DNA from: Mycolicibacterium neoaurum
GTDB lineage: Bacteria > Actinomycetota > Actinomycetes > Mycobacteriales > Mycobacteriaceae
Length of the DNA stretch: 64,000 nt
Direction: 5' to 3'
NCBI RefSeq assembly: GCF_036946495.1
Contig: NZ_JAQIIX010000002.1
Span: forward strand, 1,116,001 to 1,180,000
The notes beneath the pieces were generated by a model. That model was not told where the DNA came from and ran no database searches. It saw only the letters and a list, made by a program, of their open reading frames with translations. Of the stretch, positions 1 through 8,485 are shown piece by piece. Positions within the stretch are counted from its first letter, which is position 1. Each line of letters begins with the position of its first letter. Made by a program: the position numbers and the translations under genes.

Positions 1-240
1 GGTGATGCGTTGTTCGTGCCAGGGGAACCGGTCGACGTGCTGGCCACGCCCGCGGCCGCACCCTGGATGAAGGTGTCCGAGGCCGTGGACTACCTGCGCG
101 CCGTCGCGCCGGCCAGGGCGGTGCCCATCCACCAGGGCATCATCGAGCCCGCCGCGCGCGGCATCTTCTACGGCAGGCTCTCGGAGATGACCGACACCGA
201 CTTCCAGGTCCTCGATCCCGAGAACGGAACGCAGTTCTGA
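1..240 (+). CDS. Metallo-beta-lactamase-fold hydrolase, C-terminal end (partial)
   Basis: The reading frame is open from base 1 to a TGA at 238-240, so only about 79 C-terminal residues are visible. The piece reads GDALFVPGEPVDVLATP and later VPIHQGIIEPAARGIFYGRL, the pattern of the last strand and helix of MBL-fold hydrolases (a late metal-binding His in the PIHQ-type motif). The N-terminal HxHxDH metal site would lie outside the window, so substrate and activity cannot be judged. The next gene on the same strand starts 47 bases downstream, or overlaps if a CTG start is used, so the two may be co-transcribed. Confidence 0.6.
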   Translation, partial: GDALFVPGEPVDVLATPAAAPWMKVSEAVDYLRAVAPARAVPIHQGIIEPAARGIFYGRLSEMTDTDFQVLDPENGTQF

Positions 241-287
241 TCCCGCGCCGGATCCTGCTGTGGTGGCCGCCGATCGGTATCACGGCG

Positions 288-869
288 ATGGTGCTGCTCG
301 GACTGGTCGTCGGCCGCGGGCCGACGGCCTTCGACGATTCGGCGCTGACGGTGCTGCAGCGCATCTTCGGTCCCGAGCCGATCTGGATGCTCTACTTCAG
401 CTGGTCGCTGACGATGATGGTGACGCTGGCCATCGCGGTGCTGATCGCGCTGATCCGGCGGCGGTGGCGGCTGGCGGTGGTGGTGGCGCTCTGCCCGCTG
501 GTGTCGGTGCTCATCACCCGACTGCTCAAACCGCTGTTCGGGCGCTACAAGGGTGATGCGTTGGCCTATCCGAGCGGGCACACCGCCGTCGCGATCACGG
601 TGACGGCGATGCTGGTGGTGGCCACCGGTTATGTGCTCTGGGTGACGGTGCTGGCCGTGGTGGTCGGGGTGATCGGAGCCCTCAGCATGGCGACCACCGA
701 TCTGCACTATCTGACCGACAACATCGGTTCGGTGTTCTTCGCCACCGCGATGGTGTGCCTGGCAATCCTGGCCGCCGGGCCTCAGGCGGTGGCGTCCGCC
801 GCGGCGCGCCCCGCCGCCCGGCCGGAGAACACGCAACCGCCGAGGAACGTTCCCTCCAAGGAGCGGTAA
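288..869 (+). CDS. PAP2-superfamily membrane phosphatase-like protein
   Basis: A 193-residue protein with about five hydrophobic segments and PAP2 (type 2 phosphatidic acid phosphatase) motifs: LKPLFGRYKG for motif C1, PSGH at residues 95-98 for C2, and SMATTDLHYLTD for C3. The family dephosphorylates lipid phosphates at the membrane. Two departures from consensus are visible. C1 ends in Arg-Tyr instead of Arg-Pro, and the C3 Arg is Met, though the C3 His and Asp remain. ATG 288 is the only ATG/GTG/TTG in the open frame, but it falls inside the first hydrophobic segment. Codons back to CTG 237 (IPRRILLWWPPIGITAM) extend the helix, so a non-standard start is possible. The 3' end overlaps the convergent FAD gene by 88 bases. 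Confidence 0.75.
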   Translation: MVLLGLVVGRGPTAFDDSALTVLQRIFGPEPIWMLYFSWSLTMMVTLAIAVLIALIRRRWRLAVVVALCPLVSVLITRLLKPLFGRYKGDALAYPSGHTAVAITVTAMLVVATGYVLWVTVLAVVVGVIGALSMATTDLHYLTDNIGSVFFATAMVCLAILAAGPQAVASAAARPAARPENTQPPRNVPSKER

Positions 870-2425
870 CCGTGCACCCCGCCGCCGCCGAATCCGGCGG
901 CCTCGCCTGCGGCGTACAGCCCGTCGAACACCGTGCCGTCCGGGCGTAGCGCCCGGGCCTGCAGGTCGGTTTCCAGACCGCCCAACGACTTCCTGGTCAG
1001 GATGTGCAATTTCACCGCGATCAGCGGCCCGGCCTTCGGGTCGGTCAGCCGGTGCGGTGCGACCACCCGCGCGATCCGGTCCGGCAGGTACTCGCGGGCG
1101 CCGCGGATCGCGGTGATCTGGCTGTCCTTGCTGAACTTGTTGACCACTTCCCGGTCGCGCGCGGTGACCTCGGCCTCGACGGTGGCGTAGTCCAGCGGTT
1201 CGACATCGGGGACCTTGTTCATCGCGACCACCAGCTCGCGCAACGTGTTCCCGGTGACGAAGTCGACACCCTTGTCGACGAAGGCTCGCACCGGCGCCGG
1301 TCCACCGTCGCGTCCGCGGGCGAGCACCGCCCGGACGCTGCGCCCGGTCAGATCGGGGTTCTGTTCCTGGCCGGACAGGCCGAACTCCTTGGCGATGATG
1401 CGGGCATTGAGCACGAACCAGGTGTAGTCCTGGCCGGTGGTGGTGATGTACTCCAGCGTGCCCAAGGTGTCGAAACCCGGGTACAGCGGGACCGGTAGGC
1501 GCTTGCCGGTGGCGTCCAGCCACAGCGACGATGGGCCGGGCAGGATTCGGATGCCGTGATCGGGCCAGATCGGGTCGTAGTTGGTGATGCCCTCGGTGTA
1601 GTGCCACATCCGGTCACTGTTGATGATGCTCGCCCCGGCCGACTCGCTGATCTGCAGCATCCGGCCGTCGACGTGCGCGGGCACCCCGGACAGCAGCTGC
1701 TTGGGCACCCGCCCCATCCTGGCCGGCCAGTTTTTGCGCACCAGATCGTGGTTGCCCCCGATACCACCGCTGGCCACGACGACGGCCTGGGCGCGAAACT
1801 CGAACTCACCGACGGTGTTGCGTGACGACGGCGCGCCGCGCGGTGCGTCGGAGGGCTCCAACACCGCGCCGCGCACCCCGACCACCGACCCGTTCTCGAC
1901 GATCAGCTCATCGACACGGTGACGGTGGGCGAACCTGGCCCTCGGTTGTCGATGCAGCCGGCGCGCAAAAACGTCGACCAGCGCGGGTCCGGTTCCCCAG
2001 GTGATGTGGAACCGCGGCACCGAGTTGCCATGCCCCAGCGCACCATAACCACCGCGTTCGGCCCAGCCGACCATCGCGAAGGTCTGCAACCCGCGCTCAC
2101 GCAACCAGGCGCGCTTCTCCCCGGCGGCGAAGTCCACGTAGGCGTGCGCCCACTGGCGCGGCCAGTGGTCCTCCTCACGGTCGAATCCCGCGCTGCCGAG
2201 CCAGTCCTGCAGCGCCAGTTCGTGGCTGTCACGGATGCCGAGGCGCCGCTGTTCGGGACTGTCGACCAGGAACAACCCACCGAAGGACCAGTACGCCTGC
2301 CCGCCGATATTGGCGGCATTCTCCTGGTCGACGATCAATACGCGACGTCCGCGTTCGATCAGCTCCGCAGCGGCGACCAGTCCTGCCAGTCCCGCACCCA
2401 CCACGATCACGTCGGCATCAGCCAT
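782..2425 (-). CDS. FAD-binding dehydrogenase (Rv0785-like)
   Basis: A 547-residue flavoprotein of the fumarate reductase/3-ketosteroid dehydrogenase superfamily. The N-terminus carries the Rossmann dinucleotide motif VIVVGAGLAGLVAAAEL. Near the C-terminus DGLYAAGEAAGFGGGGVHG is the second FAD-contacting motif of this family. Length and order match the M. tuberculosis FAD-binding dehydrogenase Rv0785; the substrate is unknown. The start is set at ATG 2425, directly before the Rossmann strand, because an upstream extension would be low-complexity. It lies 16 bases after the stop of the deacetylase-like gene, suggesting a two-gene operon. Its last 88 bases overlap the convergent PAP2 gene. Confidence 0.85.
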   Translation of the reverse strand: MADADVIVVGAGLAGLVAAAELIERGRRVLIVDQENAANIGGQAYWSFGGLFLVDSPEQRRLGIRDSHELALQDWLGSAGFDREEDHWPRQWAHAYVDFAAGEKRAWLRERGLQTFAMVGWAERGGYGALGHGNSVPRFHITWGTGPALVDVFARRLHRQPRARFAHRHRVDELIVENGSVVGVRGAVLEPSDAPRGAPSSRNTVGEFEFRAQAVVVASGGIGGNHDLVRKNWPARMGRVPKQLLSGVPAHVDGRMLQISESAGASIINSDRMWHYTEGITNYDPIWPDHGIRILPGPSSLWLDATGKRLPVPLYPGFDTLGTLEYITTTGQDYTWFVLNARIIAKEFGLSGQEQNPDLTGRSVRAVLARGRDGGPAPVRAFVDKGVDFVTGNTLRELVVAMNKVPDVEPLDYATVEAEVTARDREVVNKFSKDSQITAIRGAREYLPDRIARVVAPHRLTDPKAGPLIAVKLHILTRKSLGGLETDLQARALRPDGTVFDGLYAAGEAAGFGGGGVHGYRSLEGTFLGGCVFSGRAAGRAAADATA

Positions 2426-2441
2426 GCCGACCAACGTAGTC

Positions 2442-3146
2442 TCAGGCGGCGTCGGTGAGGGCGGGATCGGCCTCCCACCGGTAGGTGTCGGGGCGGCAGC
2501 CGTGCCCCACAGCCAGGTCGATGGCGTCGAAGACAGCCCGGCGCGGGCCGGTCTCGGCGAGCTGGCGGGCCGAGACCACCAGCCGCACGGTCCCGCCGCG
2601 GCGGGCAGTGCGGTCGGCGGAGAGCACCAGCGTGCGACACCACCACGGTTCGGACAGGAAGCCGGCACCGATACCGAGCACCCGGGTGCGCTCGGTGTGG
2701 CGGCGCACCAGGTCGGTGACCCCGGTGAGACCGGCCAGCAGTCGGAAGCCGTTGCGCGGCAGTGCCGCGACGGCGCCGTCGGATACCGTCCACCCGGGGG
2801 CGGCGAACAGCCGCGTGCGCAGCCCGAGGTGCTCCATCGCCCGGTCGGCTCCCATCAGCCGCAGATTCGCCTCGTGCGCGGGCAGGGTGGCGAACTCGCT
2901 GCGGCGCTTCTTGGTGGCGGCCTCGTCGAACCCGTGCAGCACAATGGCATCCCCGGCGGCGCGGCGCTCGGCCAGCCAGCCCACCGTGCGTGGATCATGT
3001 TCCAGCCGGTACCCGCCCTTCAGCCGCGGGGCCACCAGCAGCGATACCGGGATGCCGCGGTTGTCGAGGTCCTCACAGAATCCGTCGGCGGCAGCCAGGG
3101 TGCGGTCCCTGATCCCGGATATCGAGACGATCAGTTCGGCAGTCAC
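2442..3146 (-). CDS. Polysaccharide deacetylase-like (DUF2334-type) protein (Rv0784-like)
   Basis: A 234-residue protein with the layout of the NodB/DUF2334 deacetylase-like fold. It has an N-terminal strand ending in VSISGIRD, a central AIVLHGFDEA whose His and Asp fit a metal site, and RLFAAPGWTVSDGAVAAL matching the family Pro-Gly-Trp motif. The predicted role is hydrolysis of an acetylated glycan or similar molecule, but the substrate is unknown. There is no signal peptide. The start is GTG 3146. The FAD dehydrogenase follows after 16 bases. In M. tuberculosis I recall the same pair (Rv0784-Rv0785) with an efflux gene (Rv0783c) next to it, which is absent here. Confidence 0.7.
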   Translation of the reverse strand: MTAELIVSISGIRDRTLAAADGFCEDLDNRGIPVSLLVAPRLKGGYRLEHDPRTVGWLAERRAAGDAIVLHGFDEAATKKRRSEFATLPAHEANLRLMGADRAMEHLGLRTRLFAAPGWTVSDGAVAALPRNGFRLLAGLTGVTDLVRRHTERTRVLGIGAGFLSEPWWCRTLVLSADRTARRGGTVRLVVSARQLAETGPRRAVFDAIDLAVGHGCRPDTYRWEADPALTDAA

Positions 3147-3205
3147 ACCCGCAGTGTGGCAACGTCAGATGTCGCGACGGTTGCGAACACCCGGACACCA
3201 GTTGG

Positions 3206-3697
3206 CTATCTGGGGAGCACGGCCTCGATGGCGCTGAGCACCTCAGGGGCATCGGGTTCGGTTTGCGGCCGGAACCGGTTGACCACCGTGCCGTCCGGTC
3301 CGATCAGGAATTTCTCGAAATTCCACTGGACGTCGCCCGCCGTACCCTCGGCGTCGGCAGTCTTGGTGAGCTCGGCATAGAGCGGATGCCGATTCGCACC
3401 GTTGACATCGGTCTTGGCCAGCAGCGGGAAGGTCACCCCGTAGGTCGAGGAGCAGAATGACTGGATCTCCTCGGCCGTCCCGGGCTCCTGCCCCATGAAC
3501 TGGTTGCACGGAACCCCGACGACGGTCAGACCGCGTGCGGCGTAGTCGCGCGCCAGCTTCTCCAGGGCGGTGTACTGCGGGGTCAAACCACATTTGGAGG
3601 CGACGTTGACCACCAGCGTTGCGCCGTCGGACAATTCGCCCAGGGTCGCGGCACCACCGTCGAGCGTGGTCAGCGGGATGTTGTGCAAGCTCACCAC
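3206..3697 (-). CDS. Glutathione peroxidase family thiol peroxidase
   Basis: A 163-residue protein of the GPx family, thioredoxin fold. Catalytic positions are visible: Cys36 in NVASKCGLT (Cys instead of selenocysteine), Gln66 in GVPCNQF, and Trp125-Asn126 in WNFEKFLI. Bacterial Cys-GPx enzymes reduce hydroperoxides and generally use thioredoxin as electron donor; mycobacteria lack glutathione, so the name is historical. Two tandem GTG codons (3697 and 3694) follow a GAGG ribosome site; the first is used here. There is no signal peptide, so it is cytoplasmic. It stands alone between the deacetylase-like gene and ptrB with short gaps. Confidence 0.88.
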   Translation of the reverse strand: MVSLHNIPLTTLDGGAATLGELSDGATLVVNVASKCGLTPQYTALEKLARDYAARGLTVVGVPCNQFMGQEPGTAEEIQSFCSSTYGVTFPLLAKTDVNGANRHPLYAELTKTADAEGTAGDVQWNFEKFLIGPDGTVVNRFRPQTEPDAPEVLSAIEAVLPR

Positions 3698-3727
3698 CTC
3701 GACGCTAGCGGCCGATCCTGCCCGACG

Positions 3728-5881
3728 CTAGAGTTTGGGTCCGCCGAACAGGCTGTGCACCTGTCCCTGACCGTGATTCTCCGGGTCGGCGGTGGCCAGG
3801 ATCCAGGCGTACTGGAAGGCCGCCTCCTTCCAGCGCTCATAACGCCCGCTGATCCCGCCGTGCCCTGCCACCATCTCGGTTTTCAGCAGCACCTTGGCGG
3901 TGTCGGGGGTCAGCTGCGCGTGGCGCAGTGCGGCGACCCATTTGGCGGGCTCGGTGTAGTAGACCCTGGTGTCGTTGAGCGAGGTCATCGCCAGCACGGC
4001 CGGGTAGTCCAAGGATGCGACGTTCTCGTACGGCGAGTACGACTTCATGTACTCGTAGACGTCCTTGTCCGCCAACGGGTTTCCCCATTCGTCCCATTCG
4101 GTGACGGTCAGCGGCAACGACGGATCCAGGATGGTGGTCAGCGGGTCGACGAAGGGCACCTGGGCCAGCACCCCGGCGAACAGGTGCGGGGCGATGTTGA
4201 GCACTGCGCCGACCAGCAACCCACCGGCACTGCCGCCGAGCGCCACCAGATTGGCGGGCCGGGTCAGATCGGTGGTGATCAGATGCTCGGCGACGGCCAC
4301 GAAGTCGGTGAACGAGTTGGCCTTCTTGAGCAGCTTGCCGTCCTCATACCAGGGCCGCCCCAGCTCTCCGCCGCCACGGACATGCGCGACGGCGAACACC
4401 ATGCCACGGTCCAGCAGCGACAACCGCGCGATGGAGAACCGCGGATCCTCACACGATTCGTAGGCGCCATACCCGTACAGCAGTGTCGGCGCCGGGAACG
4501 CCAGTCCGGCTCGGTGCACGATCGAGATCGGGATGCGCGCGCCGTCTGCGGCGACGGCCCAATCGCGGCGTTCGACGTAATCCTCGGGCCGGTAGTCGCC
4601 CAGCACGGGTTGCTCGCGCAACAGCGTCCGCTCGCCGGTGACCAGATCCAGGTCGTAGATGCGCACCGGGATCACCCAGGACACCGCGCCGACCCGCAGC
4701 TTCGGCGAGGACCAGTTCGGGTTGCCGCCCAGGCCCGCCGACATCAGCTCGGATTCGAAGGCGATCTCGGTCGGCGCACCGTAGGAGCCGTCGGATTCGA
4801 TGGGCCACAGCTGGATACGGGGTAACGCCTCCCGGCGGTAGCTGACCACCAGATGTGTCGCGAAGGCGTCGACCCCGTCGAGGCGGACGTCATCGCGGTG
4901 CTCGATCAGCGTCCGAAACGCTGTCGGGTCGCTGACCGGTGCGTCGACGAGGGTGAAGTTGACCGCGCCGTCGTTGTGCAAGATCAGGAAGCGGTCCTCA
5001 CCGCCGACCACCGCGTGCTCGACGGAGTATTCGATACCGTCGCGCCGCGGCAGCACCACGGTGAACGGCGCTTCCGGATCGGCGGCGTCGGCGTAGCGGA
5101 TCTCGGTGGTGATCGCACTGCCCGCGGCGATGATGACGTACTTGTCGCTGCGGGTGCGCCCGACGCCGAGCCAATACCGTTCGTCTGCCTCGTGATACAC
5201 CTTCTGCGCGGGCAACCCGGAGCCGAGTCGATGCCGCCACACGGTGTCCGGACGCCATGCGTCGTCGACGGTGACGTAGTACACCGACTGATTGTCCGCA
5301 CCCCAGGTCACTCCGGAGCCGATGCCGACGATGGTGTCCTCGTAGAGCTGGTTGGTGCGTAAGTCCTTGAAGCGCAGGGTATACCGCTCGTCGCCCTTGA
5401 CGTCGACCGAGTAGGCCAGGATGTTGCCGTCGACGCTCACGCTGACCGCGCCGAGGGAAAAGAACTCGTGCCCCTCGGCCTCGACGTTCTCGTCGAGCAG
5501 GATCTGCTCACCGGCGACTGCGGTGTTCTCGTCGAGCTCGGGTGGCGTCCAGTCGTCCGGATCGCTGATCGGGCAACGGCAGTGCACGCCGTACTGCTTG
5601 CCCTCGAAACTGCGCGCGTAGTACCACCAGTTGTCACGGCGGGTCGGGATGGAGAGATCGGTCTCCTTCGTGCGCGCCTTGATCTCGTCGAAGATCCGCT
5701 GCCGCAACGGCGCCAGCACCGCGGTGGCCGCCTCGGTGTGTGCGTTCTCGGCCTCCAGGTGCGCGATGACCTCCGGGTTGTCCTTGTCGCGCAACCATTC
5801 GTAGGGATCGATGAACACATCACCGTGGTGCTCGCGGCGGTGCTCGACCCGCTTGGCCACCGGCGGCTGCACCGTGCTCAT
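3728..5881 (-). CDS. ptrB: Oligopeptidase B / protease II (S9A family), intact
   Basis: A 717-residue serine peptidase. The N-terminal half is the seven-bladed propeller and the C-terminal ~270 residues are the alpha/beta-hydrolase domain. The catalytic triad can be placed: Ser551 in GGSAGGLLVGA, Asp637 in SLNDTRVYY and His674 in VAGHGGISGRY. Oligopeptidase B cleaves short peptides after basic residues in the cytoplasm. ATG 5881 is preferred over ATG 5893 because it overlaps the purC stop in an ATGA arrangement (5878-5881), typical of coupled translation. In M. tuberculosis H37Rv, as I recall, this gene is split into ptrBa and ptrBb; here it is uninterrupted. Confidence 0.92.
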   Translation of the reverse strand: MSTVQPPVAKRVEHRREHHGDVFIDPYEWLRDKDNPEVIAHLEAENAHTEAATAVLAPLRQRIFDEIKARTKETDLSIPTRRDNWWYYARSFEGKQYGVHCRCPISDPDDWTPPELDENTAVAGEQILLDENVEAEGHEFFSLGAVSVSVDGNILAYSVDVKGDERYTLRFKDLRTNQLYEDTIVGIGSGVTWGADNQSVYYVTVDDAWRPDTVWRHRLGSGLPAQKVYHEADERYWLGVGRTRSDKYVIIAAGSAITTEIRYADAADPEAPFTVVLPRRDGIEYSVEHAVVGGEDRFLILHNDGAVNFTLVDAPVSDPTAFRTLIEHRDDVRLDGVDAFATHLVVSYRREALPRIQLWPIESDGSYGAPTEIAFESELMSAGLGGNPNWSSPKLRVGAVSWVIPVRIYDLDLVTGERTLLREQPVLGDYRPEDYVERRDWAVAADGARIPISIVHRAGLAFPAPTLLYGYGAYESCEDPRFSIARLSLLDRGMVFAVAHVRGGGELGRPWYEDGKLLKKANSFTDFVAVAEHLITTDLTRPANLVALGGSAGGLLVGAVLNIAPHLFAGVLAQVPFVDPLTTILDPSLPLTVTEWDEWGNPLADKDVYEYMKSYSPYENVASLDYPAVLAMTSLNDTRVYYTEPAKWVAALRHAQLTPDTAKVLLKTEMVAGHGGISGRYERWKEAAFQYAWILATADPENHGQGQVHSLFGGPKL

Positions 5882-6777
5882 GAACCGATCCAATCGGAGA
5901 AACTCAAACCCGAAATCCTCTCGTAGGCCTCGATATAACGGGCCCTCGTGGCCGCGGCGATCTCGGCGGGCAGCGGTGGAGGTGGCGCATCACCGTGGCG
6001 GTCCCACCCCGAGTCCGGCCCGGTCAGCCAGTTACGGACGAACTGCTTGTCATAGCTGGGCTGCACCACGCCCTCCCGGTAGGAGTCCGCGGGCCAGTAC
6101 CGCGACGAGTCCGGCGTCAGCACCTCGTCGGCGAGCACCAGTTCGCCGGCGGTGTCCCCACTGGTGGAGATGCCGAACTCGAACTTCGTGTCGGCGACGA
6201 TGATGCCCTTGCCCAACGCGTGCTCGGCGGCGCGTGCGTAGATGTTCAGCGTGGCCTCGCGCAACCTCGCGGCGCGCTCGGCGCCGACCAAGTCGACGAC
6301 CGCGTCGAAGGAGACGTTCTCGTCGTGCGCGCCGATCTCGGCCTTGGTGGCCGGGGTGAACAGCGGCTCGGCGAACTTGCTGGCCTCGACCAGACCGGCG
6401 GGCAGCTCGATCCCGCACACCGAACCCGTGCGTTGATAGTCCAACAGTCCGGAGCCGGTCAGGTAACCGCGGGCCACACATTCCACCGGCAGCATCTCCA
6501 ACGCGCGGACGACCAGGGCGCGGCCCAGCACCTCCTGCGGGATGCGCTCGTCATCCGGCGGTCCGGCCAGGTGGTTCGGCACCGCGAGGTGGTCGAAGAA
6601 GAACACGCTCATCGCGGTGAGGATCCGGCCCTTGTCCGGAATCTCGGTGTCCAGGATGTGGTCGAACGCCGAGATGCGGTCGGAGGCGACGAACAACAGA
6701 TGGTCGGCATCGATGCGGTACAACTCGCGTACCTTGCCGCTGGCCAGATGCTGGTAGTCGGTCAGAGCTGGGCGCAT
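5878..6777 (-). CDS. purC: Phosphoribosylaminoimidazole-succinocarboxamide synthase (SAICAR synthetase)
   Basis: A 299-residue PurC. It joins CAIR and aspartate using ATP in de novo purine synthesis. Diagnostic segments include ASGKVRELY near the N-terminus (phosphate loop), FVASDRISAFDHIL, the ARGYLTGSG segment, and GIIVADTKFEFG with the family's DTKFEFG signature. Length is normal for the long bacterial form. ATG 6777 is followed at once by family sequence (MRPALTDYQHLASGKVRELY). The gene is translationally coupled to ptrB downstream. purB and purD lie within the next 12 kb, but each sits in a separate operon. Confidence 0.97.
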   Translation of the reverse strand: MRPALTDYQHLASGKVRELYRIDADHLLFVASDRISAFDHILDTEIPDKGRILTAMSVFFFDHLAVPNHLAGPPDDERIPQEVLGRALVVRALEMLPVECVARGYLTGSGLLDYQRTGSVCGIELPAGLVEASKFAEPLFTPATKAEIGAHDENVSFDAVVDLVGAERAARLREATLNIYARAAEHALGKGIIVADTKFEFGISTSGDTAGELVLADEVLTPDSSRYWPADSYREGVVQPSYDKQFVRNWLTGPDSGWDRHGDAPPPPLPAEIAAATRARYIEAYERISGLSFSDWIGS

Positions 6778-6807
6778 TGGCCCACCCTATGTGCTGGGAT
6801 CTTTTCC

Positions 6808-7419
6808 ATGAGACTGCGGTACCTGCCCTACGCGACCAAACCCGGCCGGTTGCTGGCCCAGATCATCAGCGATGTCGTCGTCATCGGATGGACCGCGATC
6901 TGGGTGCTGGTGGGCAGCGCGGTGTATACCGCCGTCGCCACCATCGCCGACGTGGGCCGTCAGGTGCACGACGGCGCCGACGGCGTCTCGGGCAGCCTGG
7001 ACTCAGCGGGGAACAGTGTCGACGGTGTGCCGCTGATCGGCAACGGGTTGAGCGGCCCACTGCGTGCCGCCAGCGATGCGGCCGCCGAGATCGCCGGTGC
7101 CGGTCATAATCTCGATTCCACGGCGAGTTGGCTGGCCTGGGTGCTGGCGGTCGCGGTGGCCGCGACACCGATCCTCGCGGTGGCCATGCCGTGGCTCTAC
7201 CTGCGGATTCGGTTCTTCCGCCGCAAGTTGACGGTGCTCACCCTCGCCTCGACGCATGCCGGGCAGGAACTGCTGGCCATGCGGGCGCTGGCCAACCGTC
7301 CACTGGCCAAGCTGACGGCGGTGGATCCCGATCCGATCGGGGCGTGGCGTCGTGACGACCGCCCCGCCATCCGAGGTCTGGCGCTGCTGGAACTGCACGC
7401 GGCGGGCGTGCGTCTGTAG
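6808..7419 (+). CDS. Conserved membrane protein (Rv0779c-like)
   Basis: A 203-residue protein starting at ATG 6808, 30 bases from the divergent purC start. One hydrophobic segment lies at about residues 21-48 (DVVVIGWTAIWVLVGSAVY) and a second at about 108-135. The loop between them is rich in Gly, Ala, Asp and Ser and would lie on one face. The C-terminal ~65 residues are basic and probably cytoplasmic, with LTLASTHAGQELLAMRALA. I recognise no enzyme motif. Position next to purC matches Rv0779c in M. tuberculosis, a conserved membrane protein of unknown role. Confidence 0.8.
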   Translation: MRLRYLPYATKPGRLLAQIISDVVVIGWTAIWVLVGSAVYTAVATIADVGRQVHDGADGVSGSLDSAGNSVDGVPLIGNGLSGPLRAASDAAAEIAGAGHNLDSTASWLAWVLAVAVAATPILAVAMPWLYLRIRFFRRKLTVLTLASTHAGQELLAMRALANRPLAKLTAVDPDPIGAWRRDDRPAIRGLALLELHAAGVRL

Positions 7420-7465
7420 GGACGTGGGCACGCACGCCGACGGGACGGTGAGTTAGCGTGCCCTT

Positions 7466-8485
7466 ATGTCGTCGGCCGTCGCAGTCAGCATGCGCGACCG
7501 CCGCCCCGCCGGTCTGCTCCTGGCCATCGCGACGCTGGGGCTGATGTGCGTGCTCAGCCTGGCGATCGGCACCGAGAGTGTCGCGCTCTCGACGGTATGG
7601 CAGGCGGTGACCGATTTCACCGATACCGGTGATCAGTGGATCGTCCACGATCTGCGCATCCCGCGGACGGTGCTGGGCATCGTGGTCGGCATCGCGCTCG
7701 GTTTGTCCGGGGCCTTGATCCAGGGTCTGACCCGTAACCCGCTGGCGGACAGCCAGATCCTGGGCATCGATGCCGTCGCCGGCCTGTTCGTCGTGGCCGC
7801 GATCGCCTTCCTGCATATGAGTTCGCTGCTGACCTACGTCTGGTTCGCCTTCCTCGGCGCGGCCATTGCCATGGTGTTGGTCTATCTGGTGGGCACCGCC
7901 GGTCGCGCCGTCGTGACCCCGGTGCGGATGCTGTTGGCCGGTGTCGCGGTGGGCGCGGTCGCCGACGGCGTCTCCTTCACCATCCGGCTGCAGAACCCAC
8001 GTGCCTTCGACTCGATGCGATTCTGGGATGCCGGTGCGCTCGACGGCCGCGGACTGGACGCCGTGTGGGTGGTGACGCCGTTCATCGTGGTGGGCGCGGT
8101 GTTGTGCTTCTACATCAGCCGCGGGCTCAACGCGATCGCGCTCGGTGATGATCTGGCCGTCGCCATGGGCGGCAATGTCGTGCGCACGCGGGCGCTCGGG
8201 CTGATCGCGGTGACGCTGCTCGCCGGAGCAGCGACCGCTGCGGCCGGTCCGATCGGCTTCGTCGGGTTGATGGTCCCCCATGCGGTGCGGTGGTTCACCG
8301 GCCCGGACTGGCGGTGGATCTGCGCGTTCTGCGTGGTCGCCGGACCCGCGCTGCTACTGGCCGCCGATATCGTGGGGCGCGTGGTGGTGGCCCCCGGTGA
8401 ACTACCCGCAGGCATCGTCACCGCGTTCCTGGGTGCCCCGGTCCTGATCTGGCTGGTGCGCCGCAGCAAGGCCAGCGCGCTGTGA
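7466..8485 (+). CDS. Iron-siderophore ABC transporter permease (FecCD family), first subunit
   Basis: A 339-residue polytopic membrane protein with nine to ten hydrophobic segments and the FecCD signatures GLSGALIQGLTRNPLADSQILGI and, near the C-terminus, AAAGPIGFVGLMVPHAVRWF. It forms half of the membrane channel of a type II importer moving ferric siderophore. ATG 7466 follows a short purine-poor leader, and no strong ribosome site was seen. Its TGA overlaps the GTG of the second permease (8482-8485), and the ATPase follows 7 bases later, so the three form one operon. The whole unit is absent from the corresponding M. tuberculosis locus as I remember it. Confidence 0.93.
   Translation: MSSAVAVSMRDRRPAGLLLAIATLGLMCVLSLAIGTESVALSTVWQAVTDFTDTGDQWIVHDLRIPRTVLGIVVGIALGLSGALIQGLTRNPLADSQILGIDAVAGLFVVAAIAFLHMSSLLTYVWFAFLGAAIAMVLVYLVGTAGRAVVTPVRMLLAGVAVGAVADGVSFTIRLQNPRAFDSMRFWDAGALDGRGLDAVWVVTPFIVVGAVLCFYISRGLNAIALGDDLAVAMGGNVVRTRALGLIAVTLLAGAATAAAGPIGFVGLMVPHAVRWFTGPDWRWICAFCVVAGPALLLAADIVGRVVVAPGELPAGIVTAFLGAPVLIWLVRRSKASAL

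Noticed and set aside
168..1607. Long minus-strand frame of 479 residues across the PAP2 and FAD genes
   Set aside because: It is rich in Arg, Gly and His without any motif, and is antisense or out of frame to two well-supported genes; a high-GC shadow frame.
3206..3697. Possible selenoprotein glutathione peroxidase
   Set aside because: The catalytic position is a plain Cys codon and the frame has no in-frame TGA.
7448..7466. Possible iron box before the first FecCD permease (around GTTAGCGTGCCCTTA)
   Set aside because: Only a short half resembles the consensus; too many mismatches in the 19-base alignment to call.
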